The notes under the pieces are model-generated. The model had not been told where the DNA came from, made no database searches, and saw only the letters and a list, made by a program, of their open reading frames with translations. A stretch of 12,251 nt of DNA, from assembly GCA_002690445.1 (NCBI GenBank), contig NZER01000216.1, positions 1-12,251 of the forward strand, in the 5' to 3' direction. Shown here in pieces: positions 1 to 7,644 of this stretch. The translations under genes and the position numbers were made by a program. The first letter of the stretch is position 1. Each line of letters begins with the position of its first letter. The DNA comes from Candidatus Pacearchaeota archaeon. Lineage in GTDB: Archaea > Nanoarchaeota > Nanoarchaeia > Pacearchaeales > GW2011-AR1.

Positions 1-3000
1 CCGGCGCCTAAACCTGCTCCCGTCCCCACGCCTACTTCGCGGGCTCCGGCCCAAAGAGAGGATAAGGGCCGGTCTATCTTCGACCGAATTATGGAGGGGG
101 TAGGAGCTGGGCGAGAAGTAACAGCCCCAATGCGAGCATTAACAGCCCCAATCAATCGTAGGCTCAGGAGTGCGCTCCTAGAAATTGCTAGACGAGCAGG
201 AGTTCCGTTCCAGGCTCTTGCCGAAGCCGGCACTGCTACTGCTATCGATTGGCCGTCTCGTCTCCAGCAGGGTCTCCCTGGCCCGCTCAGGCCCATAAGG
301 CCGGGGTGGGGTACGCCAGAGGCCCGAGAACGTGCAGCCCAGACCAGGAGCGACCTTGCCGGACTTCTGGTGGCATCTCGTAGTGAACGCCTCCAGAGGG
401 TACGAGATATGGTGCAGCGCCAGGAGGAACGCCCCTTTGGGCAACAGGTAGCGGGTTCTGTTTTTGATCCCTTTATCGCTCGTTCCATCGTGGGCAAGGT
501 TGGTCCTCGCCTTATTCGAGGTCTCACCTCCCCCCGCACTAGGCTGGCCCCGAAGGTCGGCCGTGTCCCAACTCCTCCTGTCACCGCCGCACGGCCTGCC
601 GAGGCCCTCCCCACCCCTGGGCTATACAGGGGACAATTCCGTGGAGGCGGGGGAGGCCAGCGTATTATCGACCCAGATGATGCAGAGGAATTTCTCGGCA
701 GAGGACAAGGGATGGACTATGTCCCACCTCCTCCTATCACCCCCGCACGGGCTGCTGATGTACCCATTACCCCCACCGCTGCCGCACGGGCTGCTGGGGC
801 AGTTCCCGGCCCCAGTGTTGCCGCACGGGCTGTACGGATTGGTGACGACGTTATTGTTGAAGGAGCGGATGGCTCGCCTATTGCTGGCAAGGTTATAGGC
901 AAAGGGACGATAGAGATAAATAAAGTAAGTAAGCCCTACGTCACCGTACAGACTGCTACGGGAGAAACAGTCAATCCTCCAATAGATGCGGTTAGGGTGC
1001 AGGCTCCTGTGGAGGTAGCCGAGGCCCTTCCCACCACCGCACGGGCTGCTGGGGCAGTTCCCGCCGCCCCCGTCACTCCCGCGGGGACTCCGGGGGCGGT
1101 GACTCCCGAGGCCTTAGCGATCAGAATCGCCGAGGAGGCAAGTCCGCCTCGACGGCCACCGGATGCTGGTAGGCCGCCGCCGACAGGCGGCCTGCCTCCT
1201 CCTCGCCCTCCAGGTGCGCCATCTCCCAGAGAAGGCGGTGGCATTATGGAAGACTTGGGCCAGCCAGAGCAGATACTTTCCTTGGCTACCCGGCCCGATG
1301 CGTGGCGCACGTTAGTCAACCTAAAAGGTGTCCGAAGCGTGGTAGGTAAAGTTAATCCGGCAGGCGTTGCCCAAACACCTAGACAACTTTGGACGGTGGG
1401 TCGTGGCATTCTAGGAGTACAGTCTAAACAATTATCTGGCACTGCCATGTTGCCTCTTGACGCTTTGGGTTCCCAGCAACGTGTATTTGGCAAGGTTGGT
1501 AAAGATGGGAAACTTGCGTCGGGGCCTCTGGTGGGTCTAACGGTCAACACGATCCGCACCTACCCTCGCCGGTACGCCAGCAAGACGACCGCTGCCCAGA
1601 AAGAGTGGATTAGAGTCGCAGACGATATCGAGAAGGCCAAGCTCCAGTTCTTGAAGGACAACGGTATTAAGATTAAGGAACTCTCCTTCGAGGAGGGCGG
1701 GCAGTTTGCCGGAAGACGTGTCTATGCCCGTTACTCGTCCGATGGAGATGTAATGGATGTCCTCACGGTTTCGGCAGGTCCTAGTAGGCCTGGTGCAAAG
1801 TTAATCTCACAGCAGCAGCGTGTCTTTAAGACCGCTGAAGAAGCGGTCGAGGCTGGATACCGATACCTACCCGACGACGAGGCTCTCCGTCTAAATGTTT
1901 CTGCGGCCTACAACAAGGTGGCCGAGCAAAGAATGGCCGACTGGTTACTCATGCAGGTCGATCACCGTACAAGGGATGTGCCGGACGCAATCAGACTGGC
2001 GCGTCAGTCTGCCAGGCAACGGCTACAACGAGGCCGGATGCTATTGGCTGCAATCAACCGCGCCGTCCTGGGAAAACCCGTCCCGGCCGCGACGATCCAG
2101 TCCATAGCTCGCGCCCACCCAGAGGAGGCGCAGGCACTCAAAGACCTCATCCTCGCCCTTCAGAGACAGAATCCACAGACTGCTAGTGAGGTACAGCGTC
2201 TTACCGACCAGGCTAACTTTCTCATCACAGACTCTGCCGTGCGGTTTTCTTCAGCCTCCGATGACGCCGCGAAAGCAGCCAAGGCTGCTTTTGAGATAGG
2301 GGCCTTCGAGGGCGAGCTACACGCACCAGCATTCAAAAAAGCGATCCTTACCGGAGTTGACGCAAAAGATATTGCTAATTCGATCAACAAGGAGATATCA
2401 GCAACCGTACCCGACTTGATCAATACAGCAAACAAGGGCCAGGCAGTCTCTAGGTTTTTAATGCTGGGCGGCGACGTATCCCCTTTAACGATACAGCTCC
2501 TATTCTTGGCCGGATACAGCCCCAGGATCTATGGGAAGGCAATGAAAGGGATGGTCGAGGCAATCGCCGATCCTATGTTCCATGTCCAATACCTAAATCG
2601 GCCAGAGAACATCGCTATCCTCAAGAAGTATAAGACCCTCATCAGCACTCGTAGTGGAGGAACAGAACTCACGGAATCCCTTGGTCGTGGCGGGTTACTA
2701 GATACACGAGTGGGCAAAGTGGTGGGCGCGCCGATTAAACCGTTCCAGCGGGGCTTTGAGGGCGCGTTGGACGTGGCGGGTATTGAGATGGCGAAGTCAT
2801 TGGACAACATGGCGAAGAACGCTGGCGACATCGAAGATATCGCGGCCTTCGTCAACGAGTTCCGTGGACTCGCGTCTAGCCAACTACTTGGAGTGTCATC
2901 TACTCAAAGGCAGACCGAGGCGCTGCTACTCCTGGCCCCCCGCTACTTCAGGGCCATTGGTAGCTTGATGTTCGATGTCACTCGTGGCGGGATACGTGGC

Positions 3001-4239
3001 AGACTTGCACGAAAGGCAATGGCCAGAGGTATTGCAGCACTCACCATAACAGCAATTGTGTTTTCCCATCTCCGAGGTGAGAGCCCCAAGGAGATACTGG
3101 AGCATCTGACTCCAGGTCACCGGAAGTTTTTCACATGGGAAATTGGTGGCCAGATGATGGGGCCAGGCTCCAAGGTGCGCTCGGTTTTGATGCTCTTCGG
3201 CAGGTCTGCAAAAGACCCATCAGGCCTACAAGAGCGGAACAGGCAAAATCCTCTGGTCAAGTTTGGTAGAGGCCAGTTATCACCGGGAGTCGGCTTAGCA
3301 ATGGACATACTGACTACCCGTAATGCCATTGGCGATAAAACCACCGACACATGGCGTAGGACAGCCGAAACTATTTACCGTAACTTCATACCTTTATCAA
3401 TCGATACGGCACTATTCGAGGGAGGCAACCCCCAGGAGAGGGCAACGCGCTTCGCCGGGGAGTTCGTTGGCCTACGCACCTATCCGGTCAACGTCCAGTG
3501 GAAGCTAGGCGCGGAATGGCGGTCGGACTTCGATACCTACTACACCATTTCCACTGACCCGGAAGTCCGCCAGGAAGCCCGTCATCCTAGCCGTCTACAG
3601 TACAGAAAGACTCACCCGGAGATAGATGCCAAACTTTTCATCGTCGGCCGTGTTAGAAGTCTACGTTCCGGGGCCGCCCTATCCTACGCGCTACGTCTGA
3701 TACGCGAGGAGAAGGTAATGTCTTACCACATCTCGCCTAAGCTGTTGAAGGACTATGAGAAGGTTCTGGGCAAGTCGAGGGTGGACCTCCTTCGTGGCGA
3801 TGCTAAACCAATTGAACGGGAGAGAGGCCAGCCTTTGCAGCCAGCAGCCACTGGTAGATCTCCTAACGGGACTGGCAGACAAGCCCCGTCGGTAAGCCGC
3901 GTCATGGCGGCTACTCCGACTCCGCGCCCTGTCATGGCACCTACCCCGACTCCGAGACGAGTCTCGGCGCCTACCCCGACTCCGCAGCCTCCTCCCGATA
4001 GATCGATTCCCATAGCAAGCCGGTGGCTTAAAGTACGAGACCAGATCGACACGAGATTAAAAGACGCGCTGATTAGCTTCTGGTTTGAGGGCAAAAAGCT
4101 AAACCCGGCCCAAAGGGCGCTGCTAAGAAACGTACATCAGACGAACTCCTTCGGGGAAAGAAACTTCGATGTCTGGCTCAAGCAAACGCTCCGACAGGCC
4201 CAGGAAGCACATGGGGTAGCAATAGGTCAAGCCAGATAG
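1..4239 (+). CDS. Giant modular virion-associated protein, 5'-truncated (large polyvalent / internal virion protein type)
   Basis: The frame is open from the first base, so the start lies upstream. The first ATG, at 91, has no Shine-Dalgarno sequence and is probably internal. Counting from the first codon, 1412 residues are visible, with no cysteine. In order: Pro/Thr linker (1-20), Arg/Leu-rich helical part, Pro/Ala linker (from about 189), small beta domain that looks SH3-like (278-333), Pro-rich linker (to 414), long helical region, hydrophobic stretches at 819-838 and 1010-1021, three PTPTP repeats (1301-1330) and a helical C-terminus. The segments near 621-629 (RYLPDDEAL), 1087-1107 and 1155-1162 (FVGLRTYP) resemble, from memory, C-terminal regions of phage large polyvalent or ejected virion proteins. 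It lies just before the scaffold gene. Inferred role: internal or ejected virion protein, or DNA-delivery scaffold. No catalytic motif was recognised. The virion role is moderately supported; the precise function is unknown. Confidence 0.72.
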   Translation, partial: PAPKPAPVPTPTSRAPAQREDKGRSIFDRIMEGVGAGREVTAPMRALTAPINRRLRSALLEIARRAGVPFQALAEAGTATAIDWPSRLQQGLPGPLRPIRPGWGTPEARERAAQTRSDLAGLLVASRSERLQRVRDMVQRQEERPFGQQVAGSVFDPFIARSIVGKVGPRLIRGLTSPRTRLAPKVGRVPTPPVTAARPAEALPTPGLYRGQFRGGGGGQRIIDPDDAEEFLGRGQGMDYVPPPPITPARAADVPITPTAAARAAGAVPGPSVAARAVRIGDDVIVEGADGSPIAGKVIGKGTIEINKVSKPYVTVQTATGETVNPPIDAVRVQAPVEVAEALPTTARAAGAVPAAPVTPAGTPGAVTPEALAIRIAEEASPPRRPPDAGRPPPTGGLPPPRPPGAPSPREGGGIMEDLGQPEQILSLATRPDAWRTLVNLKGVRSVVGKVNPAGVAQTPRQLWTVGRGILGVQSKQLSGTAMLPLDALGSQQRVFGKVGKDGKLASGPLVGLTVNTIRTYPRRYASKTTAAQKEWIRVADDIEKAKLQFLKDNGIKIKELSFEEGGQFAGRRVYARYSSDGDVMDVLTVSAGPSRPGAKLISQQQRVFKTAEEAVEAGYRYLPDDEALRLNVSAAYNKVAEQRMADWLLMQVDHRTRDVPDAIRLARQSARQRLQRGRMLLAAINRAVLGKPVPAATIQSIARAHPEEAQALKDLILALQRQNPQTASEVQRLTDQANFLITDSAVRFSSASDDAAKAAKAAFEIGAFEGELHAPAFKKAILTGVDAKDIANSINKEISATVPDLINTANKGQAVSRFLMLGGDVSPLTIQLLFLAGYSPRIYGKAMKGMVEAIADPMFHVQYLNRPENIAILKKYKTLISTRSGGTELTESLGRGGLLDTRVGKVVGAPIKPFQRGFEGALDVAGIEMAKSLDNMAKNAGDIEDIAAFVNEFRGLASSQLLGVSSTQRQTEALLLLAPRYFRAIGSLMFDVTRGGIRGRLARKAMARGIAALTITAIVFSHLRGESPKEILEHLTPGHRKFFTWEIGGQMMGPGSKVRSVLMLFGRSAKDPSGLQERNRQNPLVKFGRGQLSPGVGLAMDILTTRNAIGDKTTDTWRRTAETIYRNFIPLSIDTALFEGGNPQERATRFAGEFVGLRTYPVNVQWKLGAEWRSDFDTYYTISTDPEVRQEARHPSRLQYRKTHPEIDAKLFIVGRVRSLRSGAALSYALRLIREEKVMSYHISPKLLKDYEKVLGKSRVDLLRGDAKPIERERGQPLQPAATGRSPNGTGRQAPSVSRVMAATPTPRPVMAPTPTPRRVSAPTPTPQPPPDRSIPIASRWLKVRDQIDTRLKDALISFWFEGKKLNPAQRALLRNVHQTNSFGERNFDVWLKQTLRQAQEAHGVAIGQAR
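743..1063 (+). repeat. Dispersed Ala/Arg/Pro linker repeats flanking a small beta domain
   Basis: A 27-base segment at 782-808 is repeated without mismatch at 1037-1063, encoding a TARAAGAVP-like linker. Shorter copies of its start occur at 743-757 and 821-832, and a diverged one near 587-600. The copies sit on both sides of the putative SH3-like domain at 832-999 inside the giant gene. Nucleotide identity, not only protein similarity, suggests recent duplication or recombination of linker DNA. Confidence 0.75.
3901..3990 (+). repeat. Three tandem 30-bp repeats encoding PTPTP linker
   Basis: Three exact-length 30-base units start at 3901, 3931 and 3961. They encode the decapeptides VMAATPTPRP, VMAPTPTPRR and VSAPTPTPQP. 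They form a flexible linker between the long helical body of the giant protein and its last 80 or so residues. A similar PVPTPTS linker is encoded at the extreme left edge (about 19-42), so the same linker type separates at least two modules. Confidence 0.9.
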
Positions 4240-4377
4240 GTGTGGTTGCAACTGGTCGCAAACCACTGTATTGTGACTGCCACGGGGACGTGGTCATGTG
4301 ATACGAACTACCTACCGGACGAGTTGTCTGGTACGATAAGCGACATAGTCAACGATATTTCAAGTCGGTTGGCGTAA
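4240..4377 (+). CDS. Doubtful 45-codon ORF directly after, and in frame with, the giant gene
   Basis: A GTG immediately follows the TAG stop of the giant gene and opens 45 codons, ending in TAA at 4375-4377, in the same frame. The product would begin (M)WLQLVANHC and end in a possibly amphipathic segment. Against it: no convincing ribosome binding site, two cysteines in 45 residues where the neighbouring head proteins have almost none, and predicted hairpins through its first third. It could be a small gene, a readthrough extension of the upstream protein, or non-coding. Open frames of this length arise by chance fairly often in GC-rich DNA. Confidence 0.2.
   Translation: MWLQLVANHCIVTATGTWSCDTNYLPDELSGTISDIVNDISSRLA
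4242..4293 (+). other. Two tandem RNA hairpins just after the giant gene's stop
   Basis: First hairpin: GTGGTTGC at 4242-4249 pairs with GCAAACCAC at 4258-4266, with one bulged A. Second: CCACG at 4280-4284 pairs with CGTGG at 4289-4293 around a GGGA loop, which fits the GNRA tetraloop pattern. Neither is followed by a T-run, so they are not typical intrinsic terminators. They fall in the 172-base gap (4240-4411), the longest in the window. They may mark an mRNA processing or stability site before the highly expressed head genes. The rest of the gap shows no recognisable promoter. Confidence 0.4.
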
Positions 4378-4401
4378 CAAAGAGTGAGAAACACGAGTAA
4401 C

Positions 4402-4406
4402 GGAGG
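4402..4406 (+). promoter_or_regulatory. Strong ribosome binding site of the scaffold gene
   Basis: GGAGG lies five bases before the ATG at 4412. It is the best Shine-Dalgarno match among the gene starts here and fixes the scaffold start. Confidence 0.8.
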
Positions 4407-4411
4407 CATCA

Positions 4412-5122
4412 ATGACGCTCCCTAACGAATCTCTATCTCAAGAGCCCGTCACTACAAGCGCATCCGATCAGTCTGGGGCGACTCAAGCTGGCGGTGCGTC
4501 GTCTGGCGGCACTTCTGGGACAGGGGCCGAGGAGGGCGCGGTAGACGAGCTTCAGGCTCTGCGGGACGAGGTTGCAGAGGTAAAGGCTGGTCGTGACCGG
4601 GACAACGCACAGTCACGCCAGGACTTGGCGGCGGCCTCTCTCCGTAACGAGGTAGCTGAGGCAACCTCTCGTGAGGAGCGGCAACAGGCCGTGGACAACG
4701 CGAGAGTCGAGGCCGGAGAACTAACTCAGCACGAAGCGGACAGCATGTCCCAGTCACGGGTGAACCAGGAGATACAGGGAATTCGGAGCCGCCACGAACA
4801 GCAGTCTGCCTCTGAAGGCGTAATGGATATGCTGAGACAGGGCGACCAGGCGGCTGCTCTGGTTAAGGCCGTAGCGGTTGCCAAGGAGAATGGCCTGGAC
4901 GCTGAGGAGTTCCTCGCGGCAGTGGAGAAAGAAAAGCCGAAGAGCCCCGAAGCGATGGAGTTCCTCGGAGCTAAGATTGGGCTAGAAAAAGACAAGGCTG
5001 CTCTCAAGGGCACCGAGCGGTACGATAGTGGCCGGGCCTCTACCAATTCTGTGTCTGTAGACAGTATGAGCCCTGAAGAGAAAATCCGTCGTGGCGTTGC
5101 CGCGATGGGCAACCGAAAGTAA
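4412..5122 (+). CDS. Putative capsid scaffolding protein
   Basis: This 236-residue, Cys-free protein has the make-up of a tailed-phage scaffold. A Gly/Ser/Ala-rich disordered stretch covers about residues 20-45. A long charged, Glu/Arg/Gln/Ala-rich helical or coiled-coil region covers about 45-150. A second acidic helical part carries the AVEKEKPKSPEAMEFLG segment. The C-terminal end is basic and helical (SPEEKIRRGVAAMGNRK). In known scaffolds a basic C-terminal helix contacts the coat protein, and the same role is inferred here. The gene sits 20 bases before the major capsid gene, the usual place for a scaffold. No Ser-His-Asp protease motif was seen, so a maturation protease, if any, lies outside the window. 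The assignment rests on composition and position rather than on a conserved motif. Confidence 0.75.
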   Translation: MTLPNESLSQEPVTTSASDQSGATQAGGASSGGTSGTGAEEGAVDELQALRDEVAEVKAGRDRDNAQSRQDLAAASLRNEVAEATSREERQQAVDNARVEAGELTQHEADSMSQSRVNQEIQGIRSRHEQQSASEGVMDMLRQGDQAAALVKAVAVAKENGLDAEEFLAAVEKEKPKSPEAMEFLGAKIGLEKDKAALKGTERYDSGRASTNSVSVDSMSPEEKIRRGVAAMGNRK

Positions 5123-5142
5123 CAAGAGAAGAGGGATAAATC

Positions 5143-6135
5143 ATGGCTATGACCTTAGTTGAGGCTTCTAAGTATAGTAACGATATACTCCAGAAAGGCG
5201 TGGTCGAGCTCTTGGTAAAGGACGACGCCATCCTGGAGCGCCTAAAGTTCAAAGACATCATGGGCAACGGCCTAACCTACAACGAGGAGACAACGCTCTC
5301 GCCGGCGGAATTCTACGACGTAGGCGATACGTGGGCCGAGGGCGTCTCGACCGTGACGCAGCGCACTGCTGTGACCAAGATTCTCGGCGGTGACGCCGAC
5401 GTGGACAACTTCCTGGCCGCGACCCGAAGCAACGAGCAAGACCTAATGACGGAGCAGATCGCCGCCAAGACGAAGGCAATGAAAAGAGCGTACCTCGATG
5501 CCTTCTTCTACGGGTATTTTACCGGTGGCAACACCAAGGACTTCGACGGCCTGCACTACCTGATCCGGCGCACCACGTCCGGCTCGGAGAACACCATCGC
5601 GACCGCGACCTCCTCGGGCACCTCGATTCTCCTGAGTATCGAGCGCGTCGAGGCCGGTATCGACCTGGTCAAGGGCGTAAAGCCCGACCTGGCTGTTTCC
5701 TCGAAGCTGATGCGGCGCAGCATCAACAAGTACCTCAATGCGGTCGGTGGCATCACGAAGGTGGAGATCGAGGGCAAAACCGTCCAGTCTCTGTTCGACG
5801 TGCCGTGGACCGTGAACGACCATATCCGCAACAACGAGTCTGCCGACCTCCAGTACGGCACCAACGAGAGCAGTGTGGCGGTATACGGCCATAACTACGC
5901 CGACGGCGACGGAGACGATGACGACGGCGGGACGAGCATATTCATCCTGAGCTTCGAGCCCGAGGCGGTTGCAGGTATCCAGTCTCTCGGTATCACTGTA
6001 GAGCCGTTGGGCAACCTGGAGACCAAGGACGCGAAGCGTACCCGGATCAAGTGGTATCCCGGCCTCATGTTCCAGAAGTTGATCGCCAGCTCCAAGATTA
6101 CCGGGATAGACGCGAACGGGTCTGTGGCTGCTTAA
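5143..6135 (+). CDS. Major capsid protein (HK97-fold type)
   Basis: The 330-residue product matches the pattern I know for a family of tailed-phage major capsid proteins: an N-terminal helix followed by GVVELLVKDDAILERLKF, then GNGLTYNEE, FYDVGDTWAEG and LGGDADVDNFL. Next come a helix with many Lys/Arg and Ala, FDGLHYLI, and a C-terminal beta region ending WYPGLMFQKLIASSKITGI. It would form the icosahedral shell. There are no cysteines. An unusual acidic loop, DGDGDDDD followed by GG, lies at residues 254-263. The ATG at 5143 follows a purine-rich GAGG about eight bases upstream; a second ATG at 5149 is possible but less well placed. The scaffold gene upstream and decoration gene downstream support the call. 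The length is usual for an unfused HK97-fold coat protein. Confidence 0.9.
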   Translation: MAMTLVEASKYSNDILQKGVVELLVKDDAILERLKFKDIMGNGLTYNEETTLSPAEFYDVGDTWAEGVSTVTQRTAVTKILGGDADVDNFLAATRSNEQDLMTEQIAAKTKAMKRAYLDAFFYGYFTGGNTKDFDGLHYLIRRTTSGSENTIATATSSGTSILLSIERVEAGIDLVKGVKPDLAVSSKLMRRSINKYLNAVGGITKVEIEGKTVQSLFDVPWTVNDHIRNNESADLQYGTNESSVAVYGHNYADGDGDDDDGGTSIFILSFEPEAVAGIQSLGITVEPLGNLETKDAKRTRIKWYPGLMFQKLIASSKITGIDANGSVAA

Positions 6136-6170
6136 CCTAACCAGAGAAAGACTGAATAGGAGACGAAATA

Positions 6171-6932
6171 ATGGCTTACACAAGTTTTGGTGGACTCGCC
6201 ACCATTCTGGCGAACGGACCGAGATTTCAGGCTGCCTCCACGGCCGCTGTAAAGGTAGGCGACTTGATCAACAAGGAGTTTGCGTTGGCAGACGCCTCGG
6301 CAGGCGGGCTTGCGGCAAAATACGTGGCTCTAGAAGACATGGCGTCCGGTGATACCGGGTGGTTTTCGCCGTGGGCGGTCATACGAAAGCCCTCTACCAT
6401 CGCTGCCGGAGGCGTTCCGAGTGCAGGGTCTAATAGCGGAACACTCGGAGACACGCTCTTCCTGAGCACCACGGCAGGAGATGCGGTAGAGGTGATTGAC
6501 GGAGACGGCATCTACCAGGTCGTCGGCCAAGTCCTGTCTACACAGGACGCCTTGATTGAGCCCAGCTTCGCGCCTGGTGACTTCTTCGAGGACTGTGAGA
6601 AGGAGACCAGTGCGAAGACCCTAGATATCAACGATAGCGGTAAGGTGTTCGTCGCTACAGGAACGTCCGATGTTGTAGTCACTCTTCCAGCTACTGCTGC
6701 TCAGGGTGTCTACACTGTCGTCAACGGTTCCCAGGACGGTGACAAGCTGACATCCATCAGCCCCAATGCGTCCGACGGCATAGTGGGTTGGGACTTCACC
6801 AACTCAGACGACGGTGATGCCACCAACACCAAGGCTACTTCCAAGTCGGGAGACTACCTCACCGTAATGTCTGGTGGTCTCGCGGGTGGGTTCTACGTGA
6901 TCGCAGGACGCGGAGTCTGGGCAGGAGCGTAA
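6171..6932 (+). CDS. Putative head decoration protein with extra C-terminal beta domain
   Basis: The 253-residue product follows the major capsid gene, as head decoration proteins usually do. Residues 1 to about 135 are small, Gly/Ala/Val-rich and beta-prone (KVGDLINKEFALADASAGG, then GDTLFLSTTAGDAVEVIDG and YQVVGQVL). They resemble DUF2190 or lambda-gpD-like capsid stabilising domains. Residues from about 136 to 253 form a separate beta-sandwich-like unit running from TLDINDSGKVFVATGTSDVV to a Gly-rich end with GVWAG. I recall similar units on capsid and tail proteins of environmental phages. Inferred role: trimeric or surface cap on the shell, with the C-terminal unit facing outwards. AGGAGA lies seven bases before the ATG. 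It contains a single cysteine. Exact family membership is not certain. Confidence 0.68.
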   Translation: MAYTSFGGLATILANGPRFQAASTAAVKVGDLINKEFALADASAGGLAAKYVALEDMASGDTGWFSPWAVIRKPSTIAAGGVPSAGSNSGTLGDTLFLSTTAGDAVEVIDGDGIYQVVGQVLSTQDALIEPSFAPGDFFEDCEKETSAKTLDINDSGKVFVATGTSDVVVTLPATAAQGVYTVVNGSQDGDKLTSISPNASDGIVGWDFTNSDDGDATNTKATSKSGDYLTVMSGGLAGGFYVIAGRGVWAGA

Positions 6933-6940
6933 CCTAGATA

Positions 6941-7585
6941 ATGGGAATTAGTTTAATAAAGGCAGTAAGCCGCTTTACCGGCGGCGATGACGCAGAAGTG
7001 GGCATTAGCGCGGACGCCCAGAAGAACCTCTTGATGGCTTCGGGGAACCCGCCCTACATGGAAGTTCGCCGGCGGGGCGATGGCTGGACCGTCCAGACCA
7101 CTACCCTATTGGCCCCCTTGGCCGCCGTGCCCACCACTACCGCAGCGTTGGAACTCTACAACAATGGTAGTAGGTTGCTGGTAGTCAGCGACCTACATGG
7201 TATGCAGATTCTCTCGACGGCGGCAACGCAGACCTATGCCATCTACGCAACAATGACGACCAAGAAGGCCGTGCCCACACTTACTGCTCTGGCAGTTCAT
7301 AGCCTATCGGGAAAGGCCCTGGTCACTCCCACAGCGACCTCTGAACTAGTTACGGGAGTTGGTACTACCATAGTTGCGAACGGCTGGCTCCCCTACGGGA
7401 TGGTCCAGTCATGGGGAACTGCGGCTGCCACGCCGGGCAATTCATGGAGCGTGCCGATTGACGGGAAGCTACAAGTCCCGCCTGGAGCCTCGCTGGCCCT
7501 ACATGTCGTCGGGTCGTTGGCGACATCCTCCACCTTCCAGATCGGAGTTAGCTTCGACTGGATCAAAGCGTCTCTCGAAGACTAG
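6941..7585 (+). CDS. Uncharacterised beta-rich protein, probably virion-associated
   Basis: I do not recognise this 214-residue protein with certainty. It is rich in Thr, Ala, Val and Leu and predicted beta-structured, without cysteine, signal peptide or clear membrane segment. The N-terminal part (EVGISADAQKNLLMASG) is followed by alternating short strands such as ALELYNNGSRLLVVSDLHG, and it ends FQIGVSFDWIKASLED. That make-up suits a capsid-surface or head-fibre-like structural protein. The gene starts eight bases after the decoration gene stop. AGGAG inside the end of that gene, 13 bases before the ATG, is the only ribosome binding site candidate, so translation may be coupled. It ends with TAG. 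The role is inferred only from position and composition. Confidence 0.75.
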   Translation: MGISLIKAVSRFTGGDDAEVGISADAQKNLLMASGNPPYMEVRRRGDGWTVQTTTLLAPLAAVPTTTAALELYNNGSRLLVVSDLHGMQILSTAATQTYAIYATMTTKKAVPTLTALAVHSLSGKALVTPTATSELVTGVGTTIVANGWLPYGMVQSWGTAAATPGNSWSVPIDGKLQVPPGASLALHVVGSLATSSTFQIGVSFDWIKASLED

Positions 7586-7616
7586 CCAATAATCCTGAGC
7601 GGGCAGGCGAACCTAT

Positions 7617-7644
7617 AGGGCGAGTCCCGCACGAAGCTCGCCCT
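7617..7644 (+). other. Perfect 8-bp hairpin just before a ribosome binding site
   Basis: AGGGCGAG at 7617-7624 is fully complementary to CTCGCCCT at 7637-7644, with a 12-base loop. It fills much of the 72-base gap between the 214-residue and 76-residue genes and ends five bases before the GGAG at 7649-7652. No T-run follows, so it is not a typical terminator. It may block RNA degradation or set the spacing of translation. Confidence 0.55.

Noticed and set aside
464..898. Second forward frame of 144 codons within the linker region
   Set aside because: Leu/Pro/His-rich repeats are out-of-frame readings of the ARAAG linker repeats.
1171..1193. Perfect 8-bp GC-rich inverted repeat (AGGCCGCC / GGCGGCCT)
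   Set aside because: It lies within Pro- and Gly-coding linker DNA, where CCG/CCC and GGC codons create such pairs by chance. No other sign of function.
936..1559. Antisense open frame of 207 codons inside the giant gene
   Set aside because: It is complementary to the Pro/Ala-rich linkers, with low-complexity composition and no start signal.
91..4239. ATG at 91 as the true start of the giant gene
   Set aside because: The frame is open upstream to base 1 with the same Pro/Thr linker style, and no ribosome binding site precedes the ATG.
4280..4293. Intrinsic terminator after the giant gene
   Set aside because: The stem is only five base pairs and no T-run follows.
5443..6183. Long antisense open frame opposite the major capsid gene (246 codons)
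   Set aside because: Its length follows from GC-rich third positions of the capsid gene. The sense strand has clear family character and proper signals.
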